Source: Thereva unica | Taxonomy: Eukaryota; Arthropoda; Insecta; Diptera; Therevidae | Assembly (NCBI GenBank): GCA_949987705.1 | Contig: OX465281.1 | Span: 139,858,876 to 139,922,875, forward strand | Direction of reading: 5' to 3' | Length of the DNA: 64,000 nucleotides | Part shown: in pieces, positions 45,588 through 57,778 of the stretch | How the letters are laid out: each line of letters begins with the position of its first letter | How positions within the stretch are numbered: the stretch's first letter is position 1 | The notes under the pieces: model-generated | Database searches by the model: none | What the model saw: the letters and a program-made list of their open reading frames with translations, nothing else | Told to the model about the DNA's origin: nothing | Program-made: the position numbers and the translations under genes

Positions 45588-46930
45588 CTATGATGTCGCG
45601 ATGAATGTGCAACAATGCACAGTGAGCCTCTTTTCTGTCAATGTTGATCTTAGCCAAGTTTTGAGGCGGCATAGACTTGAAAAACTTCGTTCGGCAGTGG
45701 CTACGCTTACCGGAAGTATGATAAGGATACGTAGCAGTTTATTAATACTTGGATAAATACACTTGGTCACACTCATCACAAAAGAGAAGAATCGAATTGT
45801 CGAGTTCACCGCCGTTCTCAACAATTCGATCACACTTCGCTACGCACAGTTCGAACTTTTTTTTTATGTGATAGACTAGAGTCTTAGGAAAAAGCCCCTT
45901 TGTACTGTTCGACAATCTAATTTTTCGTGTAGAATGTCGAACAGCAATGCAATAATAGTTGAGATGGAAGAATCCAAAAGCTGCCGATACGCTTCTGCTA
46001 CTTGACGAACATCTTTAATGTCTCAACTGATCAATGTCTCGGTCCAACATGTCTGGAGTAAGTATTTTATTAAATTCGGTAGTAATATTGTCCAATAAAG
46101 GAATGAAGATTCCTCTGTAATATTCTTCTGGAGTTTGATTTTTTTAATGATTGTCACGGTGTTTTTGATGATAAACAACCCATGACATACCCCTTTCAAA
46201 TCAGATGCCATCGCCGAGCAACTATTTGTTCTAATTCCAACCAAATATTTTAGGTTCAAGTCGAATTTCTCACACAAATCAATGACGATATGTGCCATTG
46301 CCACTTCAGTTAAACGACGCTTCTTTAGTACTTCTTCGGAACGAATTGCTTGGTATGCATCGCAAAATGTGATGAAATCCTGTCTGATTGATCTGTTGCA
46401 GTAGTAGCATTAGGATAATCTAAGGTGTTTTGTATGGGAATTGTCGGTCGTCTCATCAAATACAACTGCGCAAACTCTAACTCTATTCAGAATATCTTTC
46501 TGAATTTCTTCTTTGCAGGCTTCTATAAGTTGATTTTGTGTGGTTTTACTGATGTATGTCGCGCGGTTTCCAAATGATGCTGAAGAGTAAAGTCACCAAA
46601 TTCAACTCTATAGCGAACAGTGTGCTGAAGTTCCTACCATTTGCCACTAAACTATTTACTTTTCCGTCAATGTCACGATTATAGAGAAGTTCATCATCCC
46701 TACATAATGCCCAGGTAAAGAAATATTCTGCTGATATCGATCTCGGCTTTCTTTTACTTGTCCCGTTGTACACACACTTGGTTGACCTCTTCAAATCTGG
46801 GTTATAGAAAGTCTGAAGGAAACCCTTTTCAGCTTCTACCACCCTCTAATGATATTGGTTCCGTTGGTGAAATGAAAGCGTTCCATTTTGTCCAAGTAAA
46901 TCGTCGAATGCTTTCAGTGTTTCGCTTTCT
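45588..46930 (-). pseudogene. Decayed hAT-type transposase
   Basis: Fragments of a hAT/ZMYM-like transposase on the minus strand in several frames: VFDETTD (about 46460-46480), CEKFDLNLKYLVGIRTN (about 46250) and the C-terminal dimerisation segment SVATAERSFSSLCRLKTWLR (about 45640-45710). Frames are broken by stops and by a SINE-like insertion at about 45855-45960. No intact gene remains. Between 45388 and 45587 I see nothing else. Confidence 0.8.
45855..45960 (-). repeat. SINE fragment
   Basis: A T run followed by ATGTG(A/G)(T/A)AGACTAGAGTC, then GTCGACAATCTA-like and AATGTCGAACAGCA blocks, matches the 3' part of the SINE at 57779-58251. It lacks the tRNA-like head. Confidence 0.65.
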
Positions 46931-46959
46931 TGGTTTACTTTTAATTCCGTGACCCCCTC

Positions 46960-47381
46960 CAAAACAAAATTTTAGATCCGCGCCTGACTACAAGTCGCAT
47001 GTTTATATGTTCGAACGTTTCCGGGAAATATGAGACCAGTTATAAAGATTCAGGGTTAACCCCTCTGCAATTTTAGAGTCCCTAGTCGATACCAATTTTA
47101 GAGAAAACAAACACACTTCAGGAATATCGCTCAAGCAGCAACAAAAATTTGCAGACCTTCCACATTTGAAACAGTTGTCTCCTATATCAAAGCTTCTTTT
47201 GAAATGAATACAAAGTTTTTGGAAACAGCTAATTAAAAATAAGCTAATGCGCTATTTGCAACAAAATTTTATAATTGAAAACACATGAATTTCGGGCACG
47301 ACCACAATTTATAGCTTAAAAGTTTAAGGACATTTATTTATAATAAAAGTAATTAATGAGTTTACATTATATAAGAAAATA
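46960..47381. other. AT-rich host intergenic sequence
   Basis: No gene or repeat that I can support. Confidence 0.5.
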
Positions 47382-48384
47382 TTAAATATTTCCCACGTGC
47401 GGTGATCCAACTACATCGATAATATTCTCCAAAGGTTTTAAATCTTCTGGAGATGCTATTAAAGAAATCGGAATACTAAGCGTCTATAAAAAGATAAAAA
47501 ATAAATTTTATATATGTATATCAAACAAAAATTGTACATGCCTTTCCAGGGCACACAGCTTCATATTGGTGTTTGAGACTTTCTAATTCAAATGTACATG
47601 TTTGGAGAGCAGTCCTTAACTCACATAACAAAACCATATCAGATCTTAATTCATTAAAAACATTTGAAATTTCTTCTGTTGGCGGAGGCGCAGGATCTAT
47701 TTAAGAGAACATTGTCAAAAACTGGGTTTTATATTTTATAACAGTAAATACCAACCAACTTTGAATTCTTGAATTGCTTGCTCAAGAGCTTTCGCTTTCT
47801 TTTGGCCAATATTTGCGGGTAATTTCATTTTTTGAGAACGCAAAGATACCCCAGAGCCTCGTAAATCTGCAAATTTTATTCCTGCAGTCTCTACAGCCTA
47901 TCAAAATAAATATGTGGATAAATATATCAAGATAAATTATTGTTTTATACATTAACTACGGAATCCACTTTAGATGGTCTTGGCTGGTTTTGAATTTTTT
48001 TCTTATAAAATTTCTTTTCGTGTTTTCTTCCTACAATCGCATTGTGGGCTGAGTCTCCTTGCTTAAGAAAAGTTATCATTCCTGATTAAAGTACGGCTAA
48101 AGCAAATAACTTACTTGATCAGCTTGCGATATTAACTTCTGTAAATCTTGCGTTTTTCGCTCTCTCTCCTTTTTCCTTGCTTCTATCTTTTTCAACTCAT
48201 TCAGTAGCATTTGTTCTTCTTCTATCTGCATTGTATTCATATAAAGTTGATATAAAATAATTTTAGTAACAATACTTACTTGTTTCGGTGTTCTATCGAA
48301 TAATTTTTTTAATTGTTCTTTTCGCTTCCTTTCATGTTCTGAATCAAAAACGTAAACCTTTTTTTCGCTATTTCCACCCTTTAT
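47382..48384 (-). CDS. DMAP1: DMAP1-like host gene, six 3' exons
   Basis: Six exons on the minus strand: 48280-48384, 48115-48225, 47960-48061, 47756-47897, 47542-47696 and 47382-47483 (stop at 47382-47384). They encode the C-terminal half of DNA methyltransferase 1-associated protein 1: KVYVFDSEHERKRKEQLKKL, EARKKERERKTQDLQKLI, ETAGIKFADLRGSGVSLRSQ, EEISNVFNELRSDMVLL. DMAP1/Swc4 is a subunit of the NuA4/Tip60 and SWR1/SRCAP chromatin complexes. Reading frame is kept across all five introns; the last intron needs a GC donor (AAG followed by GCATGT). The N-terminal exons with the SANT domain are not recognisable upstream. This anchors the right side as animal chromosome. Confidence 0.88.
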
Positions 48385-48639
48385 CTAAAAATTTAAATTA
48401 ATTTATAATAATTCTTTAAAATATTAAGTTTCACAACAAGGGAAATACAATATACTGTAAGTTATATCAGAGACAAGATTTATTACAATTAGTTGATAGG
48501 AATTCTGAATTTTTGACCCTTAACCATCACCTAAGATTAGGCACAATTATTACATTGTATCTCTTCTTTTTTTTTAAATTGGCGCATATGTGTAGTTGCC
48601 ATCTATTTTTGCATCGGCAGAAACAGCAACAAATTTATT
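48385..48639. other. Intron or intergenic upstream of the DMAP1 exons
   Basis: AT-rich; no further exon can be recognised. Confidence 0.5.
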
Positions 48640-49325
48640 TATTTATTTGCCAAACAAGGCACACATTTAAGTATACAAAATTAAATTAATTATAAAATTA
48701 TCAAGCTAGTCAGGTACAGGTATAGTTAGCTGTAGTTAGAATATACAATATTATCTTTAATTTACAAAGGAGGCTTAAAAGGATTGGAGGGAATTTAGGG
48801 TTTCAGCATAAGTTTTAATTTCCTTTTGTAGGACAGTTTGTTAGTGAGGTGAGTAAAGCATTGACTATGATCATTGACGACCATGCAACATCTATTAATG
48901 GGCTCGTTCCTTGCGTACTCGGTGCGATGACAGTTTTTCTTAAGCAGTCTCGTAAGCCTTGTGCGTCGAACTTCTTCACTGAATACGACCCTGTCCGACA
49001 AGAACTTCACAATTTCTTAGTGCGAACTGGAGAAATTGTTTTTGAATGGATTCAATCCTGTTGCTGTTCACGTGAAATATGGGATCCCAGTCAGGGCATG
49101 CGTATTCCAGGATTGGACGGACAAGTGAGCAGAATAGTGTTTTAATGACCCCGATGTTATCAAATTCCTTAGCCCTTCTTTTTATAAAACCTAGGAGTTT
49201 GTTGGCTCTGGCAGTAATATTATCGTAGTGCAGGTTGAAATTTAACTTGTTGTCTAAGACAACACTTAGGTCTACGATTTTATCAACATTGTTTAATAGC
49301 TTGTTGTCAAGATAATATTGCTGCA
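48640..49325 (-). mobile_element. 5'-truncated LINE fragment
   Basis: The minus strand encodes the C-terminal end of a jockey-like reverse transcriptase: VVLDNKLNFNLHYDNI, ANKLLGFIKRRAKEF, CSLVRPILEYACPDWDPIF, NRIESIQKQFLQFALRN. Stops interrupt the frame toward 48800. The upstream end is cut at about 49325. Confidence 0.8.
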
Positions 49326-49591
49326 GCTAGGCGCTTTTATTCCGGGAGAAGGTGCATGGCATTTGCTAGTGTTAAGTTGCAACTTATTAGTGTTGCACCA
49401 TTAGGCTTCGTCTGAAGGAATGATACATCGGCGTCGGACTTTATAGCGCAAGATGACTTCCCTGGGGGACACCGGAAGTTACTTCTCTTTCTTTGGTTAA
49501 AAATCAGGTGAGGGCCCTTCCTGTAGTTTTGTATTCTAAGGCTCAAATCTGAAAATCGAATTCAGCTCAATTCAGCACGTCTCTCTTGATG

Positions 49592-50064
49592 GTGAAATTC
49601 AGGGAGACTATACAAGGAGATATGTATAACTCTTATGGGGAAAATAACCGGAAATGGATGGGTAGCAGAAACTAAACTTCTAGTTCATTGTTTGCCACAG
49701 ATGTCGCCTAAAGCTGACGTGCCCCACATGAAGTTAGCTGAATTTTACCCATTTCGACGATTTCTTCAAAATTGTCAGCCGAAATGCAAAAAAATTCATT
49801 GGGAATTAATTAAAATTCATTGGAAAATCCATAAAATGGTTAAATACGAAAAATCAGAAGCTGATTTTTCAAGTTAGGCGTAAACATAAAATATCTTAAA
49901 AACAAAACATAAAATATCTTATTAGTTAACGAGCTTGGCCATGAATCGGATGAATATAATCGGCCATGTTTTTTGGGGTACATGTGACTGTGTCGCCCTC
50001 ATTAATCAAACCAAAAGTGACAACACAGAGTTATATCTCCTTGTATAGTCTCCCTGGTGAAATT
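49592..50064. mobile_element. 457-bp hAT-type MITE with 8-bp target duplication
   Basis: The element runs 49600-50056 with matching ends CAGGGAGACTATACAAGGAG and its inverse. Both sides carry GTGAAATT (49592-49599 and 50057-50064), an 8-bp duplication typical of hAT elements. No coding capacity. Confidence 0.9.
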
Positions 50065-50590
50065 GTCAGTTTGACACTATTTAATAACACGGGTTTTATT
50101 TTGAATATGAAATTCACATTTTAACATTCTTCCAAATGCAAAAATCCAAGATATATAAAAGAAAGAAGCTATGGCTTTGCTAGAAGAGAAATCGCTAGTG
50201 AACTTTGGGCTGAAAAAATCAAACACATGTAGTGCTAGAAAAATCTGTCAAACGAAATCATTTCAATCCAGTGCGAACGGTTCTACATAATTTCAAAATC
50301 ACTTTACAAAATCACCTAATTTCGGCTCAGTGGGAAAATAGCTGTGTTCCATTGGGCGATATTTGCTACTCCGGAGTACTCCCGAGGACCTCCAACTACC
50401 CCTGTTCTTGTTTTGGGGGATTTCACTCCTAGTAGAAACGCATAAAATTTCCGACAGGTTTTCAAGCTTTAGCTACTTAAAAATAGATGGCCTTTTGTTT
50501 TTTCAGTTAAAATAAACTGTCAGATTTATTATTATATGGGGTATTTTAAAATAAACAAAACCCGTAACAGTTTAAAGTGAGTAAAATAAA
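50065..50590. other. AT-rich host sequence
   Basis: No gene. A palindrome-like GTTCCATTGGGCGAT block near 50346 has a relative at 62222-62270. Confidence 0.4.
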
Positions 50591-52745
50591 TAACAGTGGC
50601 AACACTCTCTCTCCGGACGCCAACGACGACAGTCGACAGTGATAGTTCCTTGTCTTTTTTTTGTGTGTTTTTGTGAATCAGTGGCGAGCTGTTTGTGAAG
50701 GAAAAAAAAAAAGGAAAAAAACCAATTTCTTACGGTTTCTATAAAAAATTTATATAAAAATTTTAGTATTCTAAATAGTTTGTTACTTTTTATTTTTGCC
50801 TGTTATTTTATTTAGTTTTAAATCATTTATTCAATATTTTTGCTCCTAGAAAACTGTAATTTGATTACGGTTCATGGATTCTAAAGAACACGTTTTTAGA
50901 CATGTGCTTAACAGTTTTTATTTTATCCTGTTATTTCATTTAAAAATTCTACATTTATTGGTGTTCCCATTTAATATAATTTATTTTAATTTGTTAATTT
51001 AGTGATTTTTAGGTCCTATTTCATGTTTAAACATATTTATCATCCTTTTAAATTGTTTCTGGCATTGTAATTGGCTAAGCCAGGTCAGTGGGCGAGATTT
51101 CTGTGTTTTCATTTCCACCTCGCGAAGCTAAATTATATATATTTATACAGTTTTTTACGTGCCCTGTTTTTATTCCTTGGAAAACTCCTTCCCCTGGGAC
51201 CGTGTTCTGATACGAGCCCTGCTTTTTAAGTCAAAATGAATAACATGACGAGAGCCTCCGCACGACTCATGGGGAAAAAGATTACACCCACGTCCAAAAC
51301 AAATGATGGTCCCAAAAGGACGGAAGAAGGTACTAGTTCTAATGAACAAAGCTTAAAAAACCTCCGAGTAAAAAGAAACAGTGTGGTTCCAACAAAGAAA
51401 AAAAGAGAGTTGGCTCAAATTCCCCATCCCACTTCGCCACAACCTAGTACAAGTTCCTCAGTTATCCCGAAACAAAATGCAAGCAACAAACCAATAGTAA
51501 AGCCTTCTGCGATTTCGGACAAAGCTAAATCCACACTGATGGGTTACATTGAGCAAGACTCGGGTCCCTTTCATGTCCTTGTACAAAAAACCAACCCTTT
51601 AGACGAAATGTTAAACGATCTAAATCCACTCTCCTTGGGCAAATGCCTAATAAGGGCCTCCACCACTGGTGTTACACACATCACAAGGTTGGCACTGGGT
51701 AAATGCAGAATTACATTTGACAATGCAACCAATGCCAATAATTTCGTTCGAAACTGCCCCCTGGATCCAAAATTCAGGGCATTCATTCCCCTAGGATTCA
51801 TGGCCACCCCAGTCATTATTCATCGAATTGATGAAGACTTAACTGAGGAAGAATTGCTGGAGGCCCTCAGAGAGAGCAATCCCTCTCTAGACATCAAAAA
51901 AGTCTTCAGAATAATCTGGAAAAGGAAAGTGGAAACAAATATTTTGACTTCTGTGACTAACAAAGTCAAAGTATATATAGGAGGAAAGGTTATCCCAGAG
52001 AAACTTAACCTATACTTTTCAACCTTCAATATAAATAAATTCGTTTATGCTCCGTCGAGATGCTTCAAGTGCCAACGATTTGGGCACCTTAGTCGCTTCT
52101 GCAAGTCAAAGTGGAAGCTTTGTGGAAGATGCGGAGAGGTGAACTGCAATGAGGGCAGGCAATGCAGTAAAGAGGAAAAGTGTGTGAACTGCAAAGGCAA
52201 CCATAGTGCCTTTGACAAAATATGCCCGATCTGGCTGAGAGAAAAGGGAATCGTTGAGATTATGAGACGTGGTGGCCACTCAAGAGGGGATGCCTTGAGG
52301 ATATTCAAATCTAAAAACAGAAAACAAACGGGACTCAACCTCAAGGAGAAAGCCATCCAACGAGAAGATGGTCCACAAGGAATTAGAAAGGAAATAGTTA
52401 TTTCAAAGCCACCCCAACACAGGGTTAATCTCAAAAAGATATCAAAGGATCCCCAGTCAAAAAATGCAAATGGAAAATTGGTTAATAGAAAGAAAACCTC
52501 TCAAGATCCCACCCCTATTGAAAAATCAAAGTCCCACAATGTATCCAGCTTAGAAGTCAATAGCTCTCAGGAGTCGGATCTTGACTTTCCCTTGGACCTT
52601 GACAAGTCAGATCTTCATTTCAACGATTTTCTAAGAGATGCGTCTACAAAGGATAGTACGCTCGTAGGGCGGATCAGCTGTGGGCCAAAGAAACATGAAA
52701 AGGAGAGCACTGACTGGGATGCTCGTATTATGTCCCCTCCACTTT
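50590..52745 (+). mobile_element. Non-LTR retrotransposon 5' part with ORF1 (gag-like)
   Basis: A likely 5' UTR (from about 50600) followed by ORF1 at 51236-52747. I find no ORF2 (endonuclease/reverse transcriptase) after it; the following 600 bases are non-coding. So the element is internally deleted or 3'-truncated. Confidence 0.7.
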
Positions 52746-52747
52746 AA
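51236..52747 (+). CDS. LINE ORF1 Gag-like protein with three CCHC knuckles
   Basis: 503 residues. A basic Ser/Pro/Lys-rich N-terminus, an RRM-like middle (VIIHRIDEDLTEEELLEAL), then three CCHC knuckles (CFKCQRFGHLSRFC, CGRCGEVNC, CVNCKGNHSAFDKIC) and a C-terminal disordered region. This is the standard plan of jockey/I-type LINE ORF1 RNA-binding proteins. The frame is intact. Confidence 0.85.
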   Translation: MNNMTRASARLMGKKITPTSKTNDGPKRTEEGTSSNEQSLKNLRVKRNSVVPTKKKRELAQIPHPTSPQPSTSSSVIPKQNASNKPIVKPSAISDKAKSTLMGYIEQDSGPFHVLVQKTNPLDEMLNDLNPLSLGKCLIRASTTGVTHITRLALGKCRITFDNATNANNFVRNCPLDPKFRAFIPLGFMATPVIIHRIDEDLTEEELLEALRESNPSLDIKKVFRIIWKRKVETNILTSVTNKVKVYIGGKVIPEKLNLYFSTFNINKFVYAPSRCFKCQRFGHLSRFCKSKWKLCGRCGEVNCNEGRQCSKEEKCVNCKGNHSAFDKICPIWLREKGIVEIMRRGGHSRGDALRIFKSKNRKQTGLNLKEKAIQREDGPQGIRKEIVISKPPQHRVNLKKISKDPQSKNANGKLVNRKKTSQDPTPIEKSKSHNVSSLEVNSSQESDLDFPLDLDKSDLHFNDFLRDASTKDSTLVGRISCGPKKHEKESTDWDARIMSPPL

Positions 52748-53361
52748 AGGGGACCTTTTATCAATGTCTCATGAACAAACATCTATGTCCTCGTAGAACA
52801 TGACTAGTCCTAATCTGGTTTGAATCTCAGAACTTTTGTACAGGGGGAGGATCCTCAAAATTCACTGTTTTTTTTAGCCCTTTGGAGCAAAGTCTCTGAC
52901 ACTAAGGCGCCCACTGATCATTTAGCCTTTAGTTAAAAAATCTTTTTTGTGTTTAAATTTTTATTAATCAATGACAATGACAATTTTTATTGTTAGCTTT
53001 TGAATTATTTATAGTAGCCACAGCAGCCCACTATATCTTGTAATGACTGAATAATACGAACTTATACAAGACGACATCCCCACTGACTTGGCCCATCAGA
53101 CAGGGATTGATGATCAGAGAGAGAGTTTTTCCTTTTCTTTTACTAAAAGGAAAATTTTGGCCGATAAAATAAAAAATCAATGAATCATGGTTAATATGGC
53201 TGTAGTGGCCGAGACCAAAAAAGCCCTTTTTGGGTTCACTAGTTTTCTTTAAACTAGTTAAAAACAAACAAACAAACAAACAATAACAGTGGAATTTAAA
53301 AAATTATAAAATGGATAATATTGATAGATATAATACGGTAAGATAAAAAAATTATTTTATT
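52748..53361. other. Host or LINE-derived non-coding sequence
   Basis: No gene. An (AAAC)n simple repeat lies at about 53261-53284. Confidence 0.5.
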
Positions 53362-53366
53362 ATAAC

Positions 53367-53553
53367 TTTTGTAATATTCAAATTAGATTCTCGCACTTTC
53401 GATTTGTTTTTGTTAATTGATCAACTTCATTTTTCACAGTCCTAGTAGGCTCTGTCTATCTGACAAAAACGACTTGTATTACTAGTGTTATAATAAACCT
53501 CAAATTGTTCAAAGAAGATCTGAAGTTACATTATTTGTTGAAAATTAATAATA
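53367..53553 (+). repeat. Copia 5' LTR
   Basis: 187 bp; differs from the 3' LTR by a 2-bp deletion and several substitutions, so this insertion is older than the BEL/Pao one. Confidence 0.88.
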
Positions 53554-53877
53554 GGTTATGGGCCAAGGAACGCAACGAATAATATTGGGTTAAATAAGGT
53601 GAGATAAATAATAAAAAAGTAAAAACAAAAATGCGTTTGTCGCTACACGTTTGTCGTGTTAATATATAAAATGCGTATGTCGCTAAATGTTTGTCATGTT
53701 TATAAACAAAAAATGCGTTCGTGGCTAGACGTTTGTCTTGTTAATAAATAAAAATGCGTATGTCGCTACATGTTTGCCATGTTGACAAATTTATAAAAAA
53801 AAATATGCCAATGAATGAATGATTTTAAGTCAATTACAATCAATTTTTAGGCAAAACAAGTTTAAAATCGCAATAAA

Positions 53878-54642
53878 ATGGCAGACAAAATTGACACTGG
53901 TCACATTAACAAATTTGATGGCTCCAATTACAATCAATGGAGATTTCAAATCCAGTGTGCGAATCCGATCGTCGATGGTACTGAAGCCAAACCAGCAGCA
54001 GCTGGCAATGAGCAATCAGCATGGATAAAAAATGACGCTGCTGAAATGTTTATCATGACTTCTGCAATGGATTTTTCTCTAATAACGCTAATTGAAAACT
54101 GCTCCTCGTCAAAAGACATGCTGACCAAACTTGATTCAATCTACATGCAGCGATCAGAATCAAATAAAATGATAGCGCATGAGAAATCCCATCAGTACAA
54201 GATGAAAGAAAATGAAAAGATGACGCAACATATAGCCAATGTGGAAAATCTTGCTAAAAGGCTCAGAGAAATGGGTGAGAACATCAGCGACGCTGCGATA
54301 ATGACAAAAATCATCGGCACACTACCACCTAAATATAGAAATTTCCGTCAAGCATGGCTTTCAATGTCAGATGATAGGCAAACTATTATAAACCTGACAT
54401 CAAGACTCATCTATGAAGAATCAAACCTTACTGCGACAGAACAAGTTGAGTCGGCTTTGGTTTCAACTCACAACTCGAAAATATATAATTTTCGTGGGCA
54501 GACAAGAGGTCGAGGTAGTCATCACGAAACTCAAAGAAACCATCGTTATCATCCATATCAACAGAGAAAACAAGCTTTGAAAAATCCCAAGAGAGATCAA
54601 CTGCTCCAATTTGTTACTATTGTCGTAAACGTGGACACATAG
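53878..54642 (+). pseudogene. gag: Copia gag
   Basis: 254 codons of UBN2-type copia Gag (HINKFDGSNYNQWRFQI, KIIGTLPPKYRNFRQAW). The zinc knuckle CYYCRKRGHIARNC follows in another frame at about 54609-54652, so a frameshift separates it; a TAG comes right after. Confidence 0.85.
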
Positions 54643-54689
54643 CTCGCAATTGTTAGTTCAAGGAAGAAAAGTCAGATAGTCAGGATTCA

Positions 54690-56246
54690 GAAAATTTGAC
54701 CAAAGATCTGACTTCCGTCCAATTAGTCTTCTGTGTTTCCTCTCAAAAGTTTTTGAAAAAATTGTTTCTAAGCAACTCATGTCCTATCTAGATCAAAGTG
54801 GTCTTCTCTCTATATGGCAATCTGGTTTCAGGTCTGGACACAGCTGTGAAACGGCACTCTTAAAAGTCTCAACTGATATTTTTGAGTCACTTGATAACAA
54901 TAAAATTGCAATCTTAGTCCTACTCGACTTCACTAAAGCATTTGACTCGGTAGACCATCTGATGTTACTAGAAAAATTAGGCAGAAATTTTGGGCTCGGC
55001 CCTACTGCAGTTAAACTTTTTAAAAGCTATCTCCAGGAGCGTTCCCAAATTGTCAAGGTACAAGAATCTTTCTCCGAACCCGCCCTTCTTCACTGTGGAG
55101 TACCTCAAGGCTCTATCCTAGGCCCCTTGCTTTTCAGCCTTTATATAAATGACCTTCCTAATGTAATCAAACATTCTTCTATTCATTTATATGCCGATGA
55201 TGTACAAATCTATCTAAGCAAACCTCTTGAACTTATCGAGGATTGTACTGTTCAGCTAAACAGTGATCTGAAACGCGTTACTGCATGGTCAGTTCAATAT
55301 AAACTGCTGCTGAACCCTGCCAAGTCGTCATGCCTTGTCGTCAGCAGAACTCCTATTCATCCAGAAAATTTGTTCCCAATTAAAATTAATGGTAATGTTC
55401 TACCCTATGTTGATTCTGTAAGAAATCTGGGAGTCGAGCTCAACTCCAAATTCAGCTGTTGTAATCAAACTAGAGTTGTGCTTCGTAAGGTTTATACCTG
55501 CCTTCGTCAACTCTGGGTATCCTCTAATCTATTGCCTCTTGCCTTACGTATACGATTGGCGAAGGCTTTGGTAATGCCTTACTTCACTTACGGTAGCCTA
55601 ATTTTTTCAAAACTTGATGCTGATTGTTCAAGAAAAATACAAGTCGCGTTCAACGACACCCTTCGATTTGTTTTTAAATTGCGTCGTTTTGATCATATCA
55701 CGCCTTATGCTTCAGCTCTGCTTGGTATGACCTTTGTAAACTACCTAAAATATTACCGATTAAAATTTACTTTTAAACTGATTCACAGCCGGTGCCCTGG
55801 ATATTTATTTGAAAAACTTAATTTCTTGCAATTAAGCAGACAATCTAGCATATTATTGGTGCCTCGTAGACACACATTGTATGGTGAACGCTCTTACTTG
55901 TTCCAAATTGCTTGCATATGGAATAAACTACCTAGGTGTATACGGAGCCGGTCCTCCTGTCGATTATTCAACAAACTCCTAAAGGAATATGTTATAAATA
56001 ATAATTTGTAGGGTCACACATTTTGAATTTATTTTTTTTTTTTTATTTTCTTGTCTTAAGTATTCTTTTTTTTAATATTATTTTTCATTCTTAACTTTTA
56101 GCTTTTTTTTTAGTCTTTATCTTTTATCTTAGTGTTCTTTCATTTATTTTATTTTATTTTAATTTTATTTTTGTCAAATACTTTCCAACTCGCATTTTAT
56201 TTGTACGCCTTTAAGAATTATGTTCTTTTGTGCAATGAATAAATTA

Positions 56247-56283
<37 letters not shown>

Positions 56284-56284
56284 C
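54690..56284 (+). mobile_element. 5'-truncated LINE inside the copia element
   Basis: Starts in the middle of a reverse transcriptase (DFRPISLLCFLSKVFEKI) and ends in a (ATT)n tail at about 56252-56284. The 410-codon frame 54779-56011 carries the catalytic YADDVQIYL motif and ends intact. It splits copia gag from protease. Confidence 0.85.
54779..56011 (+). pseudogene. LINE reverse transcriptase, C-terminal part
   Basis: 410 codons with LDFTKAFDSVDH, GVPQGSILGPLLFSLYIND and YADDVQIYL, then the LINE-type C-terminal region. The endonuclease and N-terminal RT are missing by 5' truncation; the AT-rich 3' UTR follows. Confidence 0.85.
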
Positions 56285-56319
56285 ATGGTGAGTTTTCAGC
56301 TTTAAATGCGGTCATTTCA

Positions 56320-57672
56320 GTGAAACATAATGACACGTCCAAGTTTTGGACCATGGACAGTGGAGCCAGTGCTCACATGACTCATCACTTGGATTTTTTC
56401 TCAAAGCTTTCTAAAGTTGATGATACAACTGTTCTACTTGGAAACAATGAGTCACTTCATGTGCAAGGAATTGGAGATGTCAGGATTAAGAAGCTAAATT
56501 AACAACTCTTGGTACGAATCTATCATCACAGATGTCTTGTATGTTCCGGATTTGAAGAGAAACTTGTTCTCAGAAGGCGTTATCACAAAAAAAGGTTGGA
56601 CAATCATCAAGAAAGGGACGTTTGCTGAAGTCTATGATGGTGATGAACTTATTGCTAGTGCTGTTCAAGAAATGCAATCAATGAAGAATTGGAGTCTTTG
56701 AAGAAAAACAATACCTGGAAAGTAGTTCCTAAGGAACCAGGAATGAACATCGTTGGATCAAAATGGGTCTTCAAAATCAAGGACACGGGTAACAAGGACA
56801 ATCCAAGATTTAAAGCAAGACTTTGGGCGAAAGGGTTTACTCAGAAGGATTATCAAGAAATTTTCTCACCAACACCTCGATACGATTCGATCAGGATTTT
56901 CTTGGCTCTTGCAGTTCAACACAAATGTAAAATTATGCAATTTGATGTGAAGACTTCATTTTTGCATGGAAGTCTGGATGAAACTATCTACATGGGACCA
57001 CCAGAAGGTGCAGGAATTCCAAATTCTATGGTCTGTTTACTTCTGAAAGCTCTATATGGTTTGAAGCAATCATCACGTTGTTGGAACAAGCTATTCAATG
57101 ACTTCATGATTAAAAGAAACTTCAAACGATCTGAAGCTGACAAGTGTGTTTACACAAAGGAAACTCAAGGAACATTCATTAAGGTCGTCCTCTATGTTGA
57201 TGATGGGTTGGTATTCTCACCTGTTGAAAAGATTCTGACGGACTTCATTCAAGATCTGAAAGCGACTTTTGAGATCACCTTCAACAAGCCAAACACTTTC
57301 GTAGATATTCAAATTGAACATGATGAGGAGAACCATCGTATCTTCATCCATCAAAGTGAGTATATCAACAAGTTGATAAACAAGTTCGGACAAGAAGCAG
57401 CAAACGAGGTGAGTGTTCCAGCAGATCCGCATACTGTGCTCAGCCAAAATGAAGAATGTGACACAGAGAGCAACATTCCATATCAGGAAGCAGTCGGATC
57501 TTTGATGTTTGCAGCTCTTGTAACCAGGTGCGACATCATGTTTGCTACTAATTGTGTTAGTCGTTTCTCTGCAAAGTTTGGTCAACCCCACTGGAATGCT
57601 GTCAAGAGGATACTAAGATACATATCTGAAAGGCACAAGTCATCTCGGCATAGAATATCGTCATTGCGATGA
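56320..57672 (+). pseudogene. pol: Copia protease and reverse transcriptase, integrase deleted
   Basis: 56320-56502 carries the protease (WTMDSGASAHMT). About 200 bases later, after VLYVPDLKRNLFSEG (frameshifted), the sequence jumps directly to the reverse transcriptase NNTWKVVPKEPGMNIVGSKW (56704 on) with catalytic YVDDGLVF (57195-57220). The whole GAG-pre-integrase and integrase region is absent, a deletion of about 2 kb compared with complete copia elements. Confidence 0.88.
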
Positions 57673-57778
57673 AGGTTGCAGTTTGCTAGGATATTCTGAC
57701 GCAGATCATGCAAAAGATATCGATACTCGGCGCTCTACTTTAGGGTACGTGTTCTTCATGTCAGGAGGTCCTATCACT

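Noticed and set aside
48849..49145. Plus-strand 98-codon frame
   Set aside because: It is antisense to a recognisable LINE reverse-transcriptase fragment.
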